Shown: positions 1-8,430, numbered from the stretch's first letter. The stretch: DNA of 64,000 nucleotides from Nitrososphaerota archaeon (GCA_009889515.1 WUQR01000139.1:1116001-1180000); one strand, 5' to 3'. Made by a program: numbers and translations. The notes: generated by a model not told the origin, from the sequence alone.

Positions 1-1
1 A

Positions 2-691
2 GTAATGGAGCGGATTCCATTCACAGTGATGCTGGTTACATCAGCCGTTATGATTTCAACGCTCGCCGGAATCTATATCGGCCTCAAACTCGCCCTAAAC
101 CCAGGTAGCAGGATGGATAGGATAGCTGTCTATTTAGCCGCGATATCGAACGGCCTCCCCAGCTGGTGGACCGGAATAATACTGTTGCTCGTCTTCGTAT
201 ACTATGTGAGGCTGCTACCACCCGGCGGTATTATGAGCTCACCGCCACCCACCGAGCCACACCTCATAGCGCTCGATATCCTGTGGCACTCAATACTACC
301 ACTCACAACGCTGGTGGCAGTGAGCATTGGACCATCAATCTATGCTGCAAGGACCGTTGTCTTGAATGTTGCGCAGGAGGATTTTGTTACGGCCGCAAAG
401 GCTAGAGGACTGCCCGAGGGCGTCGTCATACGGAGATACATCATGAGACCCGCCGCACCGCCAATCATAACTATAGTAGTCTTCAGCCTCGCAGGCTCCC
501 TCGGAGGCGCGATACTCACCGAGACAATATTCAACTGGCCTGGAATGGGAAGGCTCTACTACGACGCAGTCGTGAGGGGAGATGAGGCGATAATAATAGC
601 CCTAACCTACATGTACGGCCTAATCTACGTCGCAGCAAGACTCCTTCTCGAGTCCCTCTACCTCATACTTGATCCCAGGGTCAGATATTGA
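2..691 (+). CDS. Oligopeptide ABC transporter permease, DppB type (5' end missing)
   Basis: C-terminal part of an inner permease of the dipeptide/oligopeptide ABC family, which forms half of the membrane channel. About 230 residues are visible with several hydrophobic helices, the coupling-helix (EAA-type) loop AKARGLPEGVVIRRYIMRPA that docks on the ATPase, and the typical end LILDPRVRY. Family members are about 330 residues, and the frame is open to the window edge, so the first ATG at base 5 is internal. No DppC gene follows, so the partner permease and binding protein must lie upstream. It might be served by the orphan ATPase pair at 58-60 kb; that is inference. Confidence 0.9.
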   Translation, partial: VMERIPFTVMLVTSAVMISTLAGIYIGLKLALNPGSRMDRIAVYLAAISNGLPSWWTGIILLLVFVYYVRLLPPGGIMSSPPPTEPHLIALDILWHSILPLTTLVAVSIGPSIYAARTVVLNVAQEDFVTAAKARGLPEGVVIRRYIMRPAAPPIITIVVFSLAGSLGGAILTETIFNWPGMGRLYYDAVVRGDEAIIIALTYMYGLIYVAARLLLESLYLILDPRVRY

Positions 692-738
692 CGCTGCATC
701 GCAAGGAATATTAACCCGTAAAAACCCACGGGATAGGC

Positions 739-1332
739 ATGGACAATATCAGGGATGCAAAATACCTCGGAGGCATCGGCTCGATACTGATGCTGTTATT
801 ACTGGCCCCAAATGTGGGCTTCATACTCTACATTGTAGGAGTAGTGCTCGTCGCTATAGCTGTGAAAAAAATCGCTGACGCTGTGGGCGACTCATCAATA
901 TTCAACAACATGCTGATCTCAATCATACTATTTATAGTGGGAGGCGCTGTAGGTGTGGCTGTTGGCTTTTCCCTCGGCCTAGCAAGCTTCGCTCAAATCT
1001 TCTCAAGGGTCTTCGCCGGCGACGGTCTGTCGCGAGAATTTACAGAGCCTGAAGCACTTCAACTATTTTGGGGATTATTTATCGCAGTTTTCGCCGCACT
1101 AGTAGTCGTCTGGGTCTTTTCTATTGTGTCCAGCATCTTCCTTAGGAAGAGTTATAGTTCTATATCTGAGAAGCTTGGCGCCGGCCTCTTCTCCACCACC
1201 GGTCTTCTCTACCTTATCGGGGCTGCATTGGCGATAGTTCTTATAGGATTTGTAATTTTGTTCGTAGCAGTTATAGTTCAGATAGTTGCCTTCTTCACTC
1301 TTCCTGAACAGCCATCCTCACCACAGAGCTAG
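739..1332 (+). CDS. DUF996 integral membrane protein
   Basis: A 197-residue membrane protein that opens with DAKYLGGIGSILMLL, the recognisable start of archaeal DUF996 proteins, followed by a second early helix and IADAVGDSSIFNNMLIS, also typical of that family. I count about five hydrophobic helices: about 12-30, 33-48, 60-85, 110-135 and 155-185. The family has no established function. It follows the permease gene by 47 bases on the same strand but need not share its transcript; the TTAACC-rich gap has no clear terminator. Confidence 0.75.
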   Translation: MDNIRDAKYLGGIGSILMLLLLAPNVGFILYIVGVVLVAIAVKKIADAVGDSSIFNNMLISIILFIVGGAVGVAVGFSLGLASFAQIFSRVFAGDGLSREFTEPEALQLFWGLFIAVFAALVVVWVFSIVSSIFLRKSYSSISEKLGAGLFSTTGLLYLIGAALAIVLIGFVILFVAVIVQIVAFFTLPEQPSSPQS

Positions 1333-1389
1333 ACCAATCTAAGCCTACTCCTCTGCGAAAAGCCAATATGAGACAGGCAGTCTATCTAT

Positions 1390-2427
1390 ATGCTGATGGC
1401 TAAAGAGCTCCCACACCCCCCACACTTCGACCCGTCCCAAGCAGACAAGATCTGGCGAGTACCATATCAGCAGAGGGCTGCTGAGGCTTTGGAGTGGCGG
1501 AAGAAGTATTCAATCAAGCCCGCCTCCGCCGACGAGTTTAGGACATGCCTGATACTCATAGATGTTCAGAACACCTTCTGTATGCCTGGGTTTGAGCTCT
1601 TTGTGGCGGGGTCCTCCGGTAGGGGTGCGGTGGAGGACTGCCAGAGGATGGCGTCTTTCATTTACAGGAATCTGGCCTCGATAACTGGGATAGTGGCCAC
1701 GATGGATACGCACCAGGCTTACCAGATCTTCCATTCAGTCTTCTTCGAGGATGAGAATGGCAGGCATCCCGACCCCTATACACGTATAACAGTAGACGAT
1801 ATTAGAGAGGGGAGGTGGAGGGTGTCTGCAGAGGCGGCGAGAACAGTTGGGATAAGCCTCGAGTACCTCCAGTCCTACGTCAGGCATTATGTTGAGACGC
1901 TGGAGAGGAGTGGGAAGTACGAGCTAACCATCTGGCCATTCCACGCAATGCTGGGCGGGATAGGACACTCTCTCGTCCCGCTAGTAGAGGAGGCCGTGTT
2001 CTTTCACGCAATAGCACGGGCATCCCAGCCAGTTATAAGGACGAAGGGCTTCTCACCGCTCACAGAGCACTACTCTGCCCTGGGGCCTGAGGTGAAGCGT
2101 GGGCCGGGCGGGGAGCTTATAGGTGAGAGGGATGAGCAGCTCATAAACCGGCTCCTATCCTACGACGCCCTCATAATTGCGGGTGAGGCTAAGAGTCACT
2201 GTGTCGCTTGGACTGTCTCAGACCTGATAGAGGTCGTGAAGGAGAGAAGACCTGAGCTAGTCCCTAGGATATATTTGCTTGAGGACTGCACTTCGCCTGT
2301 GGTGGTTCCGGGCGTTGTGGACTATTCGGTGGAGGCAGAACTCGCTTTCAAAAGGTTTGCGGAGATGGGGGCCCGTATTGTGAGATCCACCGAGCCCATG
2401 GAGAGTTGGCCAAATATGCGGGTGTAG
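1390..2427 (+). CDS. Isochorismatase/nicotinamidase-family cysteine hydrolase
   Basis: A soluble 345-residue protein with the core of the isochorismatase-like hydrolase family: the nucleophile-assisting Asp in LILIDVQNTFC (about residue 57), a Lys in IRTKGFSP (about residue 218) and the catalytic Cys in EAKSHCVAWT (about residue 272). These form the D-K-C triad of nicotinamidases and related amidases. It is longer than typical nicotinamidase (about 200 residues), with an N-terminal extension and an insert at 120-180, so the substrate is uncertain. A second ATG two codons in is an alternative start. It lies just upstream of hisA, whose own TATA box falls near its 3' end. Confidence 0.8.
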   Translation: MLMAKELPHPPHFDPSQADKIWRVPYQQRAAEALEWRKKYSIKPASADEFRTCLILIDVQNTFCMPGFELFVAGSSGRGAVEDCQRMASFIYRNLASITGIVATMDTHQAYQIFHSVFFEDENGRHPDPYTRITVDDIREGRWRVSAEAARTVGISLEYLQSYVRHYVETLERSGKYELTIWPFHAMLGGIGHSLVPLVEEAVFFHAIARASQPVIRTKGFSPLTEHYSALGPEVKRGPGGELIGERDEQLINRLLSYDALIIAGEAKSHCVAWTVSDLIEVVKERRPELVPRIYLLEDCTSPVVVPGVVDYSVEAELAFKRFAEMGARIVRSTEPMESWPNMRV

Positions 2428-2445
2428 AGGCTGGCCGGGATTGTG

Positions 2446-2453
2446 TATTTATG
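2446..2453 (+). promoter_or_regulatory. Probable TATA box for the hisAFI run
   Basis: TATTTATG lies about 28 bases before the ATG used for hisA, the spacing expected for an archaeal TATA box with a leaderless transcript. This also argues against upstream in-frame starts of hisA. Confidence 0.45.
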
Positions 2454-2480
2454 GTGGCTTTTAGATGGATTCGTGGATAC

Positions 2481-3215
2481 ATGGAGCTGTGGGTCTCGAT
2501 TGACATCCTTGAGGGCCGCGTAGTGAGGCTGATAAAAGGAGATTTAGGAAACATGTTCGTCTACTCCAATAACCCCGCGTATGTAGCGAGTCAGCTGGCC
2601 TCTACAGATATTGACGGTATCCACGTAGTTGATATTGACGCGGCCCTGAACAGGGGGGACAACATGGAAGTTTTAAAAGAGATTGTGAAGAACGCAGAGG
2701 GTAAAGCGGTACAGGTTGGTGGGGGTCTCCGGACCCGGGAGCGGGTTGAAGCCGTCTTTAAGATTGGGGTCGACAGGATCGTTGTTGGGACCATCCTGTT
2801 CAAGAATAGGGAGCTGGTTAAGGAGCTTGTGAGGGATTATGGTCCGGAGCGGTTAGTCGCTGCACTAGACTTCAACAGCGAGGGCATAGTCTATGAGGGG
2901 TGGAGTATGACGAGCCTCATGCGTGTTGAGGAAGGGTTTAGACTCGTCGACGACCTCTCACTGAAATACATTTTGATGACGTCCGTGGAGAGGGATGGTA
3001 CGTTGGAGGGGCCGGACTTGAGATTTTTTGAGAAGGTTCCAGCCGAGAGGAGGGGGTCGATCTACGCTAGCGGTGGAATCACTACGCCGCGCGAGGTCAA
3101 GATACTGTCGAGCATCGGCTATAGGGGAGTAGTGCTGGGCAGGGCCTATTATGAGAAGCTGGCACCGATTAGGGATTACATCAAGGCTGCTAAAGGTGTA
3201 GCGGGTGCCAGCTAA
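2481..3215 (+). CDS. hisA: ProFAR isomerase (HisA)
   Basis: 1-(5-phosphoribosyl)-5-[(5-phosphoribosylamino)methylideneamino] imidazole-4-carboxamide isomerase, the fourth step of histidine synthesis. The 244-residue TIM barrel begins MELWVSIDILEGRVVRL with the catalytic Asp in the first strand, and has phosphate-binding loops at QVGGGLRT and ASGGITTPRE. An in-frame ATG 75 bases upstream would add an unrelated N-terminus; the chosen ATG gives family length and lies about 28 bases after a TATA-like element. It overlaps hisF by 11 bases, so the two are translationally coupled. Confidence 0.93.
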   Translation: MELWVSIDILEGRVVRLIKGDLGNMFVYSNNPAYVASQLASTDIDGIHVVDIDAALNRGDNMEVLKEIVKNAEGKAVQVGGGLRTRERVEAVFKIGVDRIVVGTILFKNRELVKELVRDYGPERLVAALDFNSEGIVYEGWSMTSLMRVEEGFRLVDDLSLKYILMTSVERDGTLEGPDLRFFEKVPAERRGSIYASGGITTPREVKILSSIGYRGVVLGRAYYEKLAPIRDYIKAAKGVAGAS

Positions 3216-3972
3216 GAGGGTTATACCCTGTCTTGATGTTCATCATGGAGTCGTTGTGAAGGGTGTATCATTCAGGGAGCTCCAGACTGCCGGGGACCCC
3301 GTGGCCTTAGCTGCTAGGTACGTGGAGGACGGTGCAGATGAGCTGGCTCTGCTGGATATCTCGGCCTCGGTTGAGGGTAGGGAAACATTTGTCGATGTGG
3401 TGCGTAGGGTGGCGTCGGAGATAAACATACCTTTCACCGTTGGTGGCGGGATTAGAAGTGCAGAGGACGCCTACAGGATACTCGCAAACGGTGCAGACAA
3501 GGTGGCTGTAAACACAGCAGCCATCCAAAACCCCAGCATCATCACGGAGATATCGAGGCGATTCGGCGCCCAATGCGCTGTACTAGCCATTGATGCTAAG
3601 CGGGAATATGATTCGGGCAAGGTGTGGTTCCAAGTATACAGCCACAGCGCGACCAAGCCGACAGGACTGGACGCTGTGAAGTGGGCCGTGCGCGGAGAAG
3701 AGCTTGGCGCAGGAGAGATACTGCTCACATCTATCGACCAAGACGGAAGGAGGACTGGATATGACATAGAGCTGCTCCACCGCATAACTAATGCCGTTTC
3801 CATACCAGTCATCGCTAGCGGGGGAGCGGGTGATCTCAAACACTTCTTGGAGGCAGTCAAACTTGGTGGCGCGGACGCCGTTCTCGCAGCCTCCGTATTT
3901 CACTATGGCGTGTACTCGATCAGGCAGGTGAAGGAATATTTAAAGACACACGGCGTCGAGGTCAGACTATGA
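3205..3972 (+). CDS. hisF: Imidazole glycerol phosphate synthase cyclase subunit (HisF)
   Basis: Cyclase subunit of IGP synthase, which uses ammonia from HisH to form IGP and AICAR. A GTG start inside hisA gives MPAKRVIPCLDVHHG with the first catalytic Asp; the second is in LAIDAKRE (about residue 130). Phosphate-binding loops are TVGGGIRS and IASGGAGD. The length of 255 residues fits the family. Its stop overlaps the hisI start as ATGA. The glutaminase subunit hisH is not in the window, so the rest of the his pathway is encoded elsewhere. Confidence 0.95.
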   Translation: MPAKRVIPCLDVHHGVVVKGVSFRELQTAGDPVALAARYVEDGADELALLDISASVEGRETFVDVVRRVASEINIPFTVGGGIRSAEDAYRILANGADKVAVNTAAIQNPSIITEISRRFGAQCAVLAIDAKREYDSGKVWFQVYSHSATKPTGLDAVKWAVRGEELGAGEILLTSIDQDGRRTGYDIELLHRITNAVSIPVIASGGAGDLKHFLEAVKLGGADAVLAASVFHYGVYSIRQVKEYLKTHGVEVRL

Positions 3973-4331
3973 GCGGCCCAGAGAGGGTGACAGTCTCAGA
4001 CCTTGACTTCTCAAAGCTTGGGGGCTTGGTAAGTGTCATAGTTCAGGACCACGAGTCGGGCGAGGTCTTGATGTTCGCTCACGCCAACAGGGAGGCGATT
4101 GAGAGGACAGTCCGCGAAGGGCTTGCATACTTCTACAGCAGGTCTAGGGGCAGGCTCTGGCTCAAGGGTGAGACCTCAGGAAACTATATGCGGGTTGTCG
4201 AGATATGGGTGGACTGCGACGGCGATGCGGTAATTTACCGTGTCATCCCAGAGGGCCCCGCCTGCCATCTAGGCACTAGGACATGCTTCACCAGAATCCT
4301 AGCAGCAGATCATGGCGAGCGGATAGAGTAG
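3969..4331 (+). CDS. hisI: Phosphoribosyl-AMP cyclohydrolase (HisI)
   Basis: Opens the purine ring of PR-AMP in the third step of histidine synthesis. The 120-residue protein has the family's metal-binding segment VDCDGDAVIYRV (about residues 79-90) followed by GPACHLGTRTCF with two more Cys, and the substrate loop SRSRGRLWLKGETSGN. No PR-ATP pyrophosphohydrolase (HisE) domain is fused to it. It is the last gene of the overlapping hisA-hisF-hisI run. Confidence 0.94.
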   Translation: MSGPERVTVSDLDFSKLGGLVSVIVQDHESGEVLMFAHANREAIERTVREGLAYFYSRSRGRLWLKGETSGNYMRVVEIWVDCDGDAVIYRVIPEGPACHLGTRTCFTRILAADHGERIE

Positions 4332-4439
4332 GGAATATTCGCGTAGCTGGTTGTGGGCTCCACTAAGCTCTTGACTGTCAAAACCGTATAACTGGGTTAA
4401 GTAGATATAGTAGATGCGGAATAAATAGACTCGATACCG

Positions 4440-4865
4440 ATGGTCCGACAAGTTGATTTCAAGTCAGCACCCATAGATCCTGACTTCTCAAAGAAGTTCC
4501 CGAAAACTGGTGAACACCACGGCCACGCCGTTTGGGCTGAGGGGATGGAGCGACTGGACGGTGAGGGTAAGCCATACCCGACGAGGCTGGGAATCCACGG
4601 CACAGCCGTGGCGGTGGATTTCGATTGCTGTGTCGCAGATGGGGCATGTATGGATGTCTGCCCAGTCAACGTGTTTGAATGGTTCCTGAACCCGGGCTTC
4701 TCAGGCACTGGGAAGGACAGGGTTATAGACCCTGAGAAGGATAAGGAGCTCTGGGAGAAGTATAGGACAGACAAGTCCGACCCGGTTAGAGAGTCTGACT
4801 GCATCTTCTGCATGGCCTGCGAATCCGCATGCCCCGTCCAAGCGATCAAGATAACCCCGCCATAA
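4440..4865 (+). CDS. Zinc-containing dicluster ferredoxin
   Basis: A 141-residue electron carrier resembling the zinc ferredoxins of Sulfolobales and Thermoplasma. The N-terminal extension carries the histidines GEHHGHAVW expected to bind zinc. Cluster I is CVADGACMDVCP, with Asp where a 4Fe-4S ligand would be, suggesting a 3Fe-4S cluster. Cluster II is CIFCMACESACP, a complete 4Fe-4S motif. An insert of about 45 residues separates the two. Such ferredoxins accept electrons from 2-oxoacid:ferredoxin oxidoreductases; that role is from the family. It stands alone on the + strand with a leader of about 108 bases. Confidence 0.92.
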   Translation: MVRQVDFKSAPIDPDFSKKFPKTGEHHGHAVWAEGMERLDGEGKPYPTRLGIHGTAVAVDFDCCVADGACMDVCPVNVFEWFLNPGFSGTGKDRVIDPEKDKELWEKYRTDKSDPVRESDCIFCMACESACPVQAIKITPP

Positions 4866-4929
4866 CAGCCCAAGTAATTTTTCTCAGACCGCCTCTCTGA
4901 ACTTCTTTGAGCCCCCGTTTTTCGAGTAT

Positions 4930-5349
4930 TTAGTCACCTATGATGGTCACAAGTATCCGCCTCTCCCTTGCGCGAGTATCGAGCTCGATTAGTACGAGCT
5001 GCTGCCAAGTCCCCGTGGTTAGGGAGCCGTTTCTGATGGGGACGCAGAGGGAGGGGCCTACTATCGAGGCCCTTATGTGTGAGTGGCCGTTATCGTCGCC
5101 CCACCTCTCATGGTGCTTGTAGTAGGCGTTTCTTGGCGCTATACGCTCCAACGCCGCCCTTATGTCCTCTATCAGCCCCGGCTCATACTCCATGGTCGTC
5201 AATGCTGCCGTGGAGCCGACTACGTAGAGGTGGGCGACACCGTTTTTCACCCCTGACCTCTCAATGTAGCCTTCAACCTTCTCTGTTATGTCCACGACAT
5301 CGTTTTCGCCCCGCGTCCGAACCACTATCTCGCCGATATAGGTCGTCAT
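4930..5349 (-). CDS. YjbQ/UPF0047 family protein
   Basis: A 139-residue member of the YjbQ family (secondary thiamine-phosphate synthase-like fold). It shows the conserved histidine cluster YYKHHERWGDDNGHSHIRAS (about residues 81-100), the SLCVPIRNG strand and GTWQQLVLIELD. These residues form the putative active site of the family; its physiological role is unsettled. I start at the internal ATG giving MTTYIGEIVV because the extra 31 residues upstream look non-homologous and overlap the neighbouring enzyme gene. Confidence 0.85.
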   Translation of the reverse strand: MTTYIGEIVVRTRGENDVVDITEKVEGYIERSGVKNGVAHLYVVGSTAALTTMEYEPGLIEDIRAALERIAPRNAYYKHHERWGDDNGHSHIRASIVGPSLCVPIRNGSLTTGTWQQLVLIELDTRARERRILVTIIGD

Positions 5350-5386
5350 CTCCACTCCAGTAAACTTGTAGAGTAGTCTATAATTC

Positions 5387-6337
5387 TTAACCTGTGCCGT
5401 ATCTCTCCCGGAGCTCGCTGCTAGGTAGGAAGAGCCTCTCAAGCTCGGCGTATCTGCTGATGCCTGCGAATTCGTGGAGATTCTCGAAGGGGGTACCTTC
5501 GAGCTCGGACTCGAGCCGCCAGTGGGCCTGCTCCATCTCCTCAGCCAGCGCCTTCAAATACCTCCATACGGAGACGAGCTCGGCCTGTAGTCCACCCATG
5601 CTCACCAAGAGGAGCTTATATCCCATATCAGCTACATCCTTGAAACGCAACCTCAGCCTGCTCTTAGACCACCTGAAGGATGAGGAGTAGTTGAAGAGGA
5701 GTGGGAGGCCCGGATGCTCGGCCAAGACCCTCTCCGCAAATATTTTTGCCGCCTCGTCGTCGGGTGATCTGAACTCTGCCCAGACCACGTCGGCCCCAGC
5801 ATCGGCATACGCAACTCCCCTCCGGACAGCCTCCTCAACCGTCCCACCCTCAGACCCCAAGACATCGGTCCTAGCTATTATGACTAAGTCCCTATCGACC
5901 TCGTCCCGCGCCCTCAGAATCGACTTCATCTTCAACAACGCCTCATCAAACGGGAGGACTAGTTTGCCGGCTAGGTGCCCACACCTCTTGGGAAACCTCT
6001 GATCCTCCACGTGTATCCCGGCAACCCCAATCCTCGCGAACTCCTCAACCGTCCTTGTGGCAGTTACAGCGTTTCCATAGGCGTCGTCAGCATCGGAGAC
6101 CACTGGCTTCCTGACGGCCCTAGTAATCATTCCGGCGAAGTTCACCATGTCTGTGAGGTTGAGGAACCCTATATCCGGTTTGAGAAGATATCCTATCGAG
6201 CATGTGTAGCCGCTTACATAGATGCAGCTGAGCCCCGCGAGCTCAGCCAGCCTTGCCTGAACAGGCGTGTATACTCCCGCGGTGAAGACTAGGCCATCAC
6301 CCCTTAGCAGACTCCTCAAAACCTTGCCAGACGACAT
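5387..6337 (-). CDS. Isocitrate lyase / PEP mutase family enzyme (methylisocitrate lyase-like)
   Basis: A 316-residue TIM-barrel lyase. It has the Mg-binding PVVSDADDAYGN segment (about residues 78-89), VEDQ, and the catalytic loop KRCGH, the form seen in methylisocitrate lyases (isocitrate lyase proper usually has KKCGH). The substrate is therefore a 2-methylisocitrate- or isocitrate-like acid, or a related PEP-mutase-class compound; sequence alone does not settle it. Aconitase is at 24 kb and could supply the substrate, but no citrate or methylcitrate synthase is present. The gene is divergent from the MazG-like gene. Confidence 0.85.
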   Translation of the reverse strand: MSSGKVLRSLLRGDGLVFTAGVYTPVQARLAELAGLSCIYVSGYTCSIGYLLKPDIGFLNLTDMVNFAGMITRAVRKPVVSDADDAYGNAVTATRTVEEFARIGVAGIHVEDQRFPKRCGHLAGKLVLPFDEALLKMKSILRARDEVDRDLVIIARTDVLGSEGGTVEEAVRRGVAYADAGADVVWAEFRSPDDEAAKIFAERVLAEHPGLPLLFNYSSSFRWSKSRLRLRFKDVADMGYKLLLVSMGGLQAELVSVWRYLKALAEEMEQAHWRLESELEGTPFENLHEFAGISRYAELERLFLPSSELRERYGTG

Positions 6338-6440
6338 ACAAACCTATAGGGCGGCTGGGATTGAAAAGGTTTACATCATCACCGGCAGATGGAAGGATTT
6401 TTATGCTGTATCTGTTGTTGAGACTGCTGGAGGGAGGGTC

Positions 6441-6728
6441 TTGGAGCTTAGTGAATGCCAGAGGTTGATGGCGAGGATATACGGCGAGCGCGACGCTGCG
6501 CGGGGTGCTGAGAGGACGCTACTCTGGATGCTCTCGGAGGCTGGAGAGGTGGCTGACGCCTACATTAAAGACTCTAAAAACATTGGGCCAGAGTTCGCCG
6601 ACCTCTTGGCATGGATGCTCAGCACATGTAATGTTTTGGGGATTGACATTCAGAAGGAGTTCATCTCAAGATATGGTGCAGGCTGTCCGCGCTGTGGGCA
6701 AATACCGTGCAGATGTCCAGCTCGCTAG
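6441..6728 (+). CDS. MazG-like NTP pyrophosphohydrolase-fold protein
   Basis: A 95-residue all-alpha protein of the MazG/dUTPase-like superfamily. LSECQRLMARIYGERDAARG is followed by LLWMLSEAGEVADAY, carrying the metal-binding ExxE pattern, and then EFADLLAWMLSTCNVLGID with the second acidic motif. The tail GCPRCGQIPCRC looks like a small metal site seen in some archaeal members. I start at the TTG because GGAGGGAGG lies a few bases upstream; extending to the first ATG would run into the divergent lyase gene. A house-cleaning nucleotide hydrolase is likely, with unknown substrate. Confidence 0.75.
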   Translation: MELSECQRLMARIYGERDAARGAERTLLWMLSEAGEVADAYIKDSKNIGPEFADLLAWMLSTCNVLGIDIQKEFISRYGAGCPRCGQIPCRCPAR

Positions 6729-6889
6729 TCCCGGCTACGCCTCTTCACGATCTTGATCCTGCAGAGCAGGTAGTCCCCATCCTTAATGTCGAAGATCTTC
6801 CTAATCTCCTCCGGGATGGTGATACGTCCGCCTGCGGTCACTTCTGCGAAGAAGGGTACATCCTCCTCCTTTACCGTTACCTCACCCAT
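6725..6889 (-). CDS. AbrB/MazE-type swapped-hairpin DNA-binding protein
   Basis: A 54-residue protein, MGEVTVKEEDVPFF then AEVTAGGRITIPEEIRKIFDIKDGDYL, which is the classic SpoVT-AbrB swapped-hairpin motif, with a basic tail (KIVKRRSRD). Such small archaeal proteins bind DNA as dimers, often as antitoxins or autoregulators. No toxin gene is adjacent, so a stand-alone regulator is more likely. It is convergent with the MazG-like gene, overlapping it by four bases, and lies just downstream of the mevalonate-family gene start region on the same strand. Confidence 0.75.
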   Translation of the reverse strand: MGEVTVKEEDVPFFAEVTAGGRITIPEEIRKIFDIKDGDYLLCRIKIVKRRSRD

Positions 6890-6931
6890 CGCATTTACCT
6901 TACATATCGCTTACTTTTTTAATCTTCTCTT

Positions 6932-7927
6932 TCAGCCAAGGACCTCCACCTCCCCTCCTATACCCGACACCAGTACGTCGAACCCTCCGGCCCGAATCTC
7001 CTCCGCGACTATCTCAGCATCCTCTGGGAGGGTGTTTACGTAGACGGTTGGACCTGTCTGCATTGAGAAGTAGGCCGCTACTCCTTTCCCTCTCAGCCTC
7101 TTGACAATCTCTATCACCATTAGGGCTTCTGGTGTCATGAGTATCGTCCCTTGGGCGCCGGTCATTGTTACAGCGTGGAGCTCGAGGGAGTCCTTCTCTA
7201 CAAGCTCGCCGAATCGCTTGAAGTCGCCGTCCTTAATAGCCTTCTCAAGCTCTATGCACCTCCTATTGGCCGACTCAACCCTAGCCCAGAGGAATGGTGA
7301 GGTCTCAGCCTCTCTATGAGCCGTCTCGGTTGAGACATCAAGCCAGAGAGGGACAATAACATATCTGATATCTAGGTCGGAGGCGTCGCCTATTCTTATG
7401 GCATAGCTATCCTCGTCGCCTGTTCCTGCCAGCCACTTAGCGTACGCACCCACAACCGAGCGGCATGCAGAGCCTGCCAGCAGCCTAGCGATCCGCGATA
7501 TGAGTCTTAAATCCCATCCATACTTTTTGTCGAGTGAGGCGGCCTTGTAGGCGGCCGCGGCTATTGCGGCGCCTGCGGATGAGGAGAAGCCCATGCCCTT
7601 GGCCCTTATCCTCGGGTGATTCTCAGTCTCCACTACGCACTTATCATCGATACCCGCCAGCGCCCTCACCCTATCTATCACAGCTATAACACGCTCCCGA
7701 GGCCGCCCCACAAGCTCTACACCACCAGCCAAAACCTTATCACTCTCAAACGAGCCGAAAGTAACACGCGCAGTTGTGTATGCGACATCTGTGTTCACCG
7801 ATATGCTGTCATGATACGGAATCCTCAGGCTCCAGTCCCTCAGGCCGTGATACTTCACGAGGGCCTGCATGGTATAGGCCCTAGCGACCGCGCCCCTAGC
7901 CACGAATCCATGATAGTCAACCCCCAC
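6932..7927 (-). CDS. Diphosphomevalonate decarboxylase-family GHMP protein with altered active site
   Basis: A 331-residue GHMP-fold protein whose best family match by motif is mevalonate diphosphate decarboxylase. It has ALVKYHGLRDWSLRIPYHDS (Lys25 at the place of the conserved Lys), the ATP loop GMGFSSSAGAA and SACRSVVGAYAKW. In known decarboxylases a catalytic Asp sits in DAGPN near the C-terminus; here the segment reads YFSMQTGPTVYV, with Gln (about residue 290) instead. Reaction is therefore uncertain: a decarboxylase with changed chemistry, or a kinase-only enzyme such as the mevalonate-3-kinases of Thermoplasmatales. Probably part of isoprenoid metabolism. Confidence 0.75.
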   Translation of the reverse strand: MGVDYHGFVARGAVARAYTMQALVKYHGLRDWSLRIPYHDSISVNTDVAYTTARVTFGSFESDKVLAGGVELVGRPRERVIAVIDRVRALAGIDDKCVVETENHPRIRAKGMGFSSSAGAAIAAAAYKAASLDKKYGWDLRLISRIARLLAGSACRSVVGAYAKWLAGTGDEDSYAIRIGDASDLDIRYVIVPLWLDVSTETAHREAETSPFLWARVESANRRCIELEKAIKDGDFKRFGELVEKDSLELHAVTMTGAQGTILMTPEALMVIEIVKRLRGKGVAAYFSMQTGPTVYVNTLPEDAEIVAEEIRAGGFDVLVSGIGGEVEVLG

Positions 7928-8007
7928 TATTCATAGTATCCTCACCCGGTAGAAGTTTTGGAGGGAAGGGCTTTTAACACCTGAACGCTACAACTCAGCG
8001 AACAGGA

Positions 8008-8400
8008 TTGGGGAGAGTGAGAGATCCGGGAAGGAAGTATTTCTACGAGGGCCTCACCGACTCTGAGAGGGCGGCTTTCGAGGCGGGAATCGCGCTGGCT
8101 ACAGCTTATCACTACCTCTTAGGCCTCCCACTACCCAGAAGACCTGCAGCGATTAAGAGGCTGCTGGCCCAATTGAGCGAGGGCCTCGCCGCCCAGCCAT
8201 TCAGGGAGAGGGTAGAGTTGAGGGTTAAGGGCCTGCGTATTGGGAAGACAGCCTACAGGTACGGTCGCATAGACATTAGGAACCTCGAGGTGAGCGTTGT
8301 GGTCAGGTATGGTCAGAGCAGGGTCTGGGGGAGGCTCAGCTGGATTGATGAGCTGAACTACCCCTTAATGAGGATTGAAAAACTCGTCCGCAAACAGTAG
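8008..8400 (+). CDS. mptD: Archaeal dihydroneopterin aldolase (MptD)
   Basis: A 130-residue protein of the former DUF381 family, the archaeal 7,8-dihydroneopterin aldolase that makes 6-hydroxymethyl-dihydropterin for tetrahydromethanopterin-type or folate-type C1 carriers. Recognised by SERAAFEAGIALATAYHYLLGLPL at the N-terminus, AAQPFRERVELRV, and the end VVVRYGQSRVWGRLSWIDELNYPLM. The start is TTG at 8008; a GTG at 8017 is equally possible. It is a single gene on the + strand. Confidence 0.82.
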   Translation: MGRVRDPGRKYFYEGLTDSERAAFEAGIALATAYHYLLGLPLPRRPAAIKRLLAQLSEGLAAQPFRERVELRVKGLRIGKTAYRYGRIDIRNLEVSVVVRYGQSRVWGRLSWIDELNYPLMRIEKLVRKQ

Positions 8401-8430
8401 CTAAACAAACATCCCCTAAATCCTCGCGGA

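Noticed and set aside
3471-3860. 129-codon frame antisense to hisF
   Set aside because: Fully within a canonical hisF and without domain signals.
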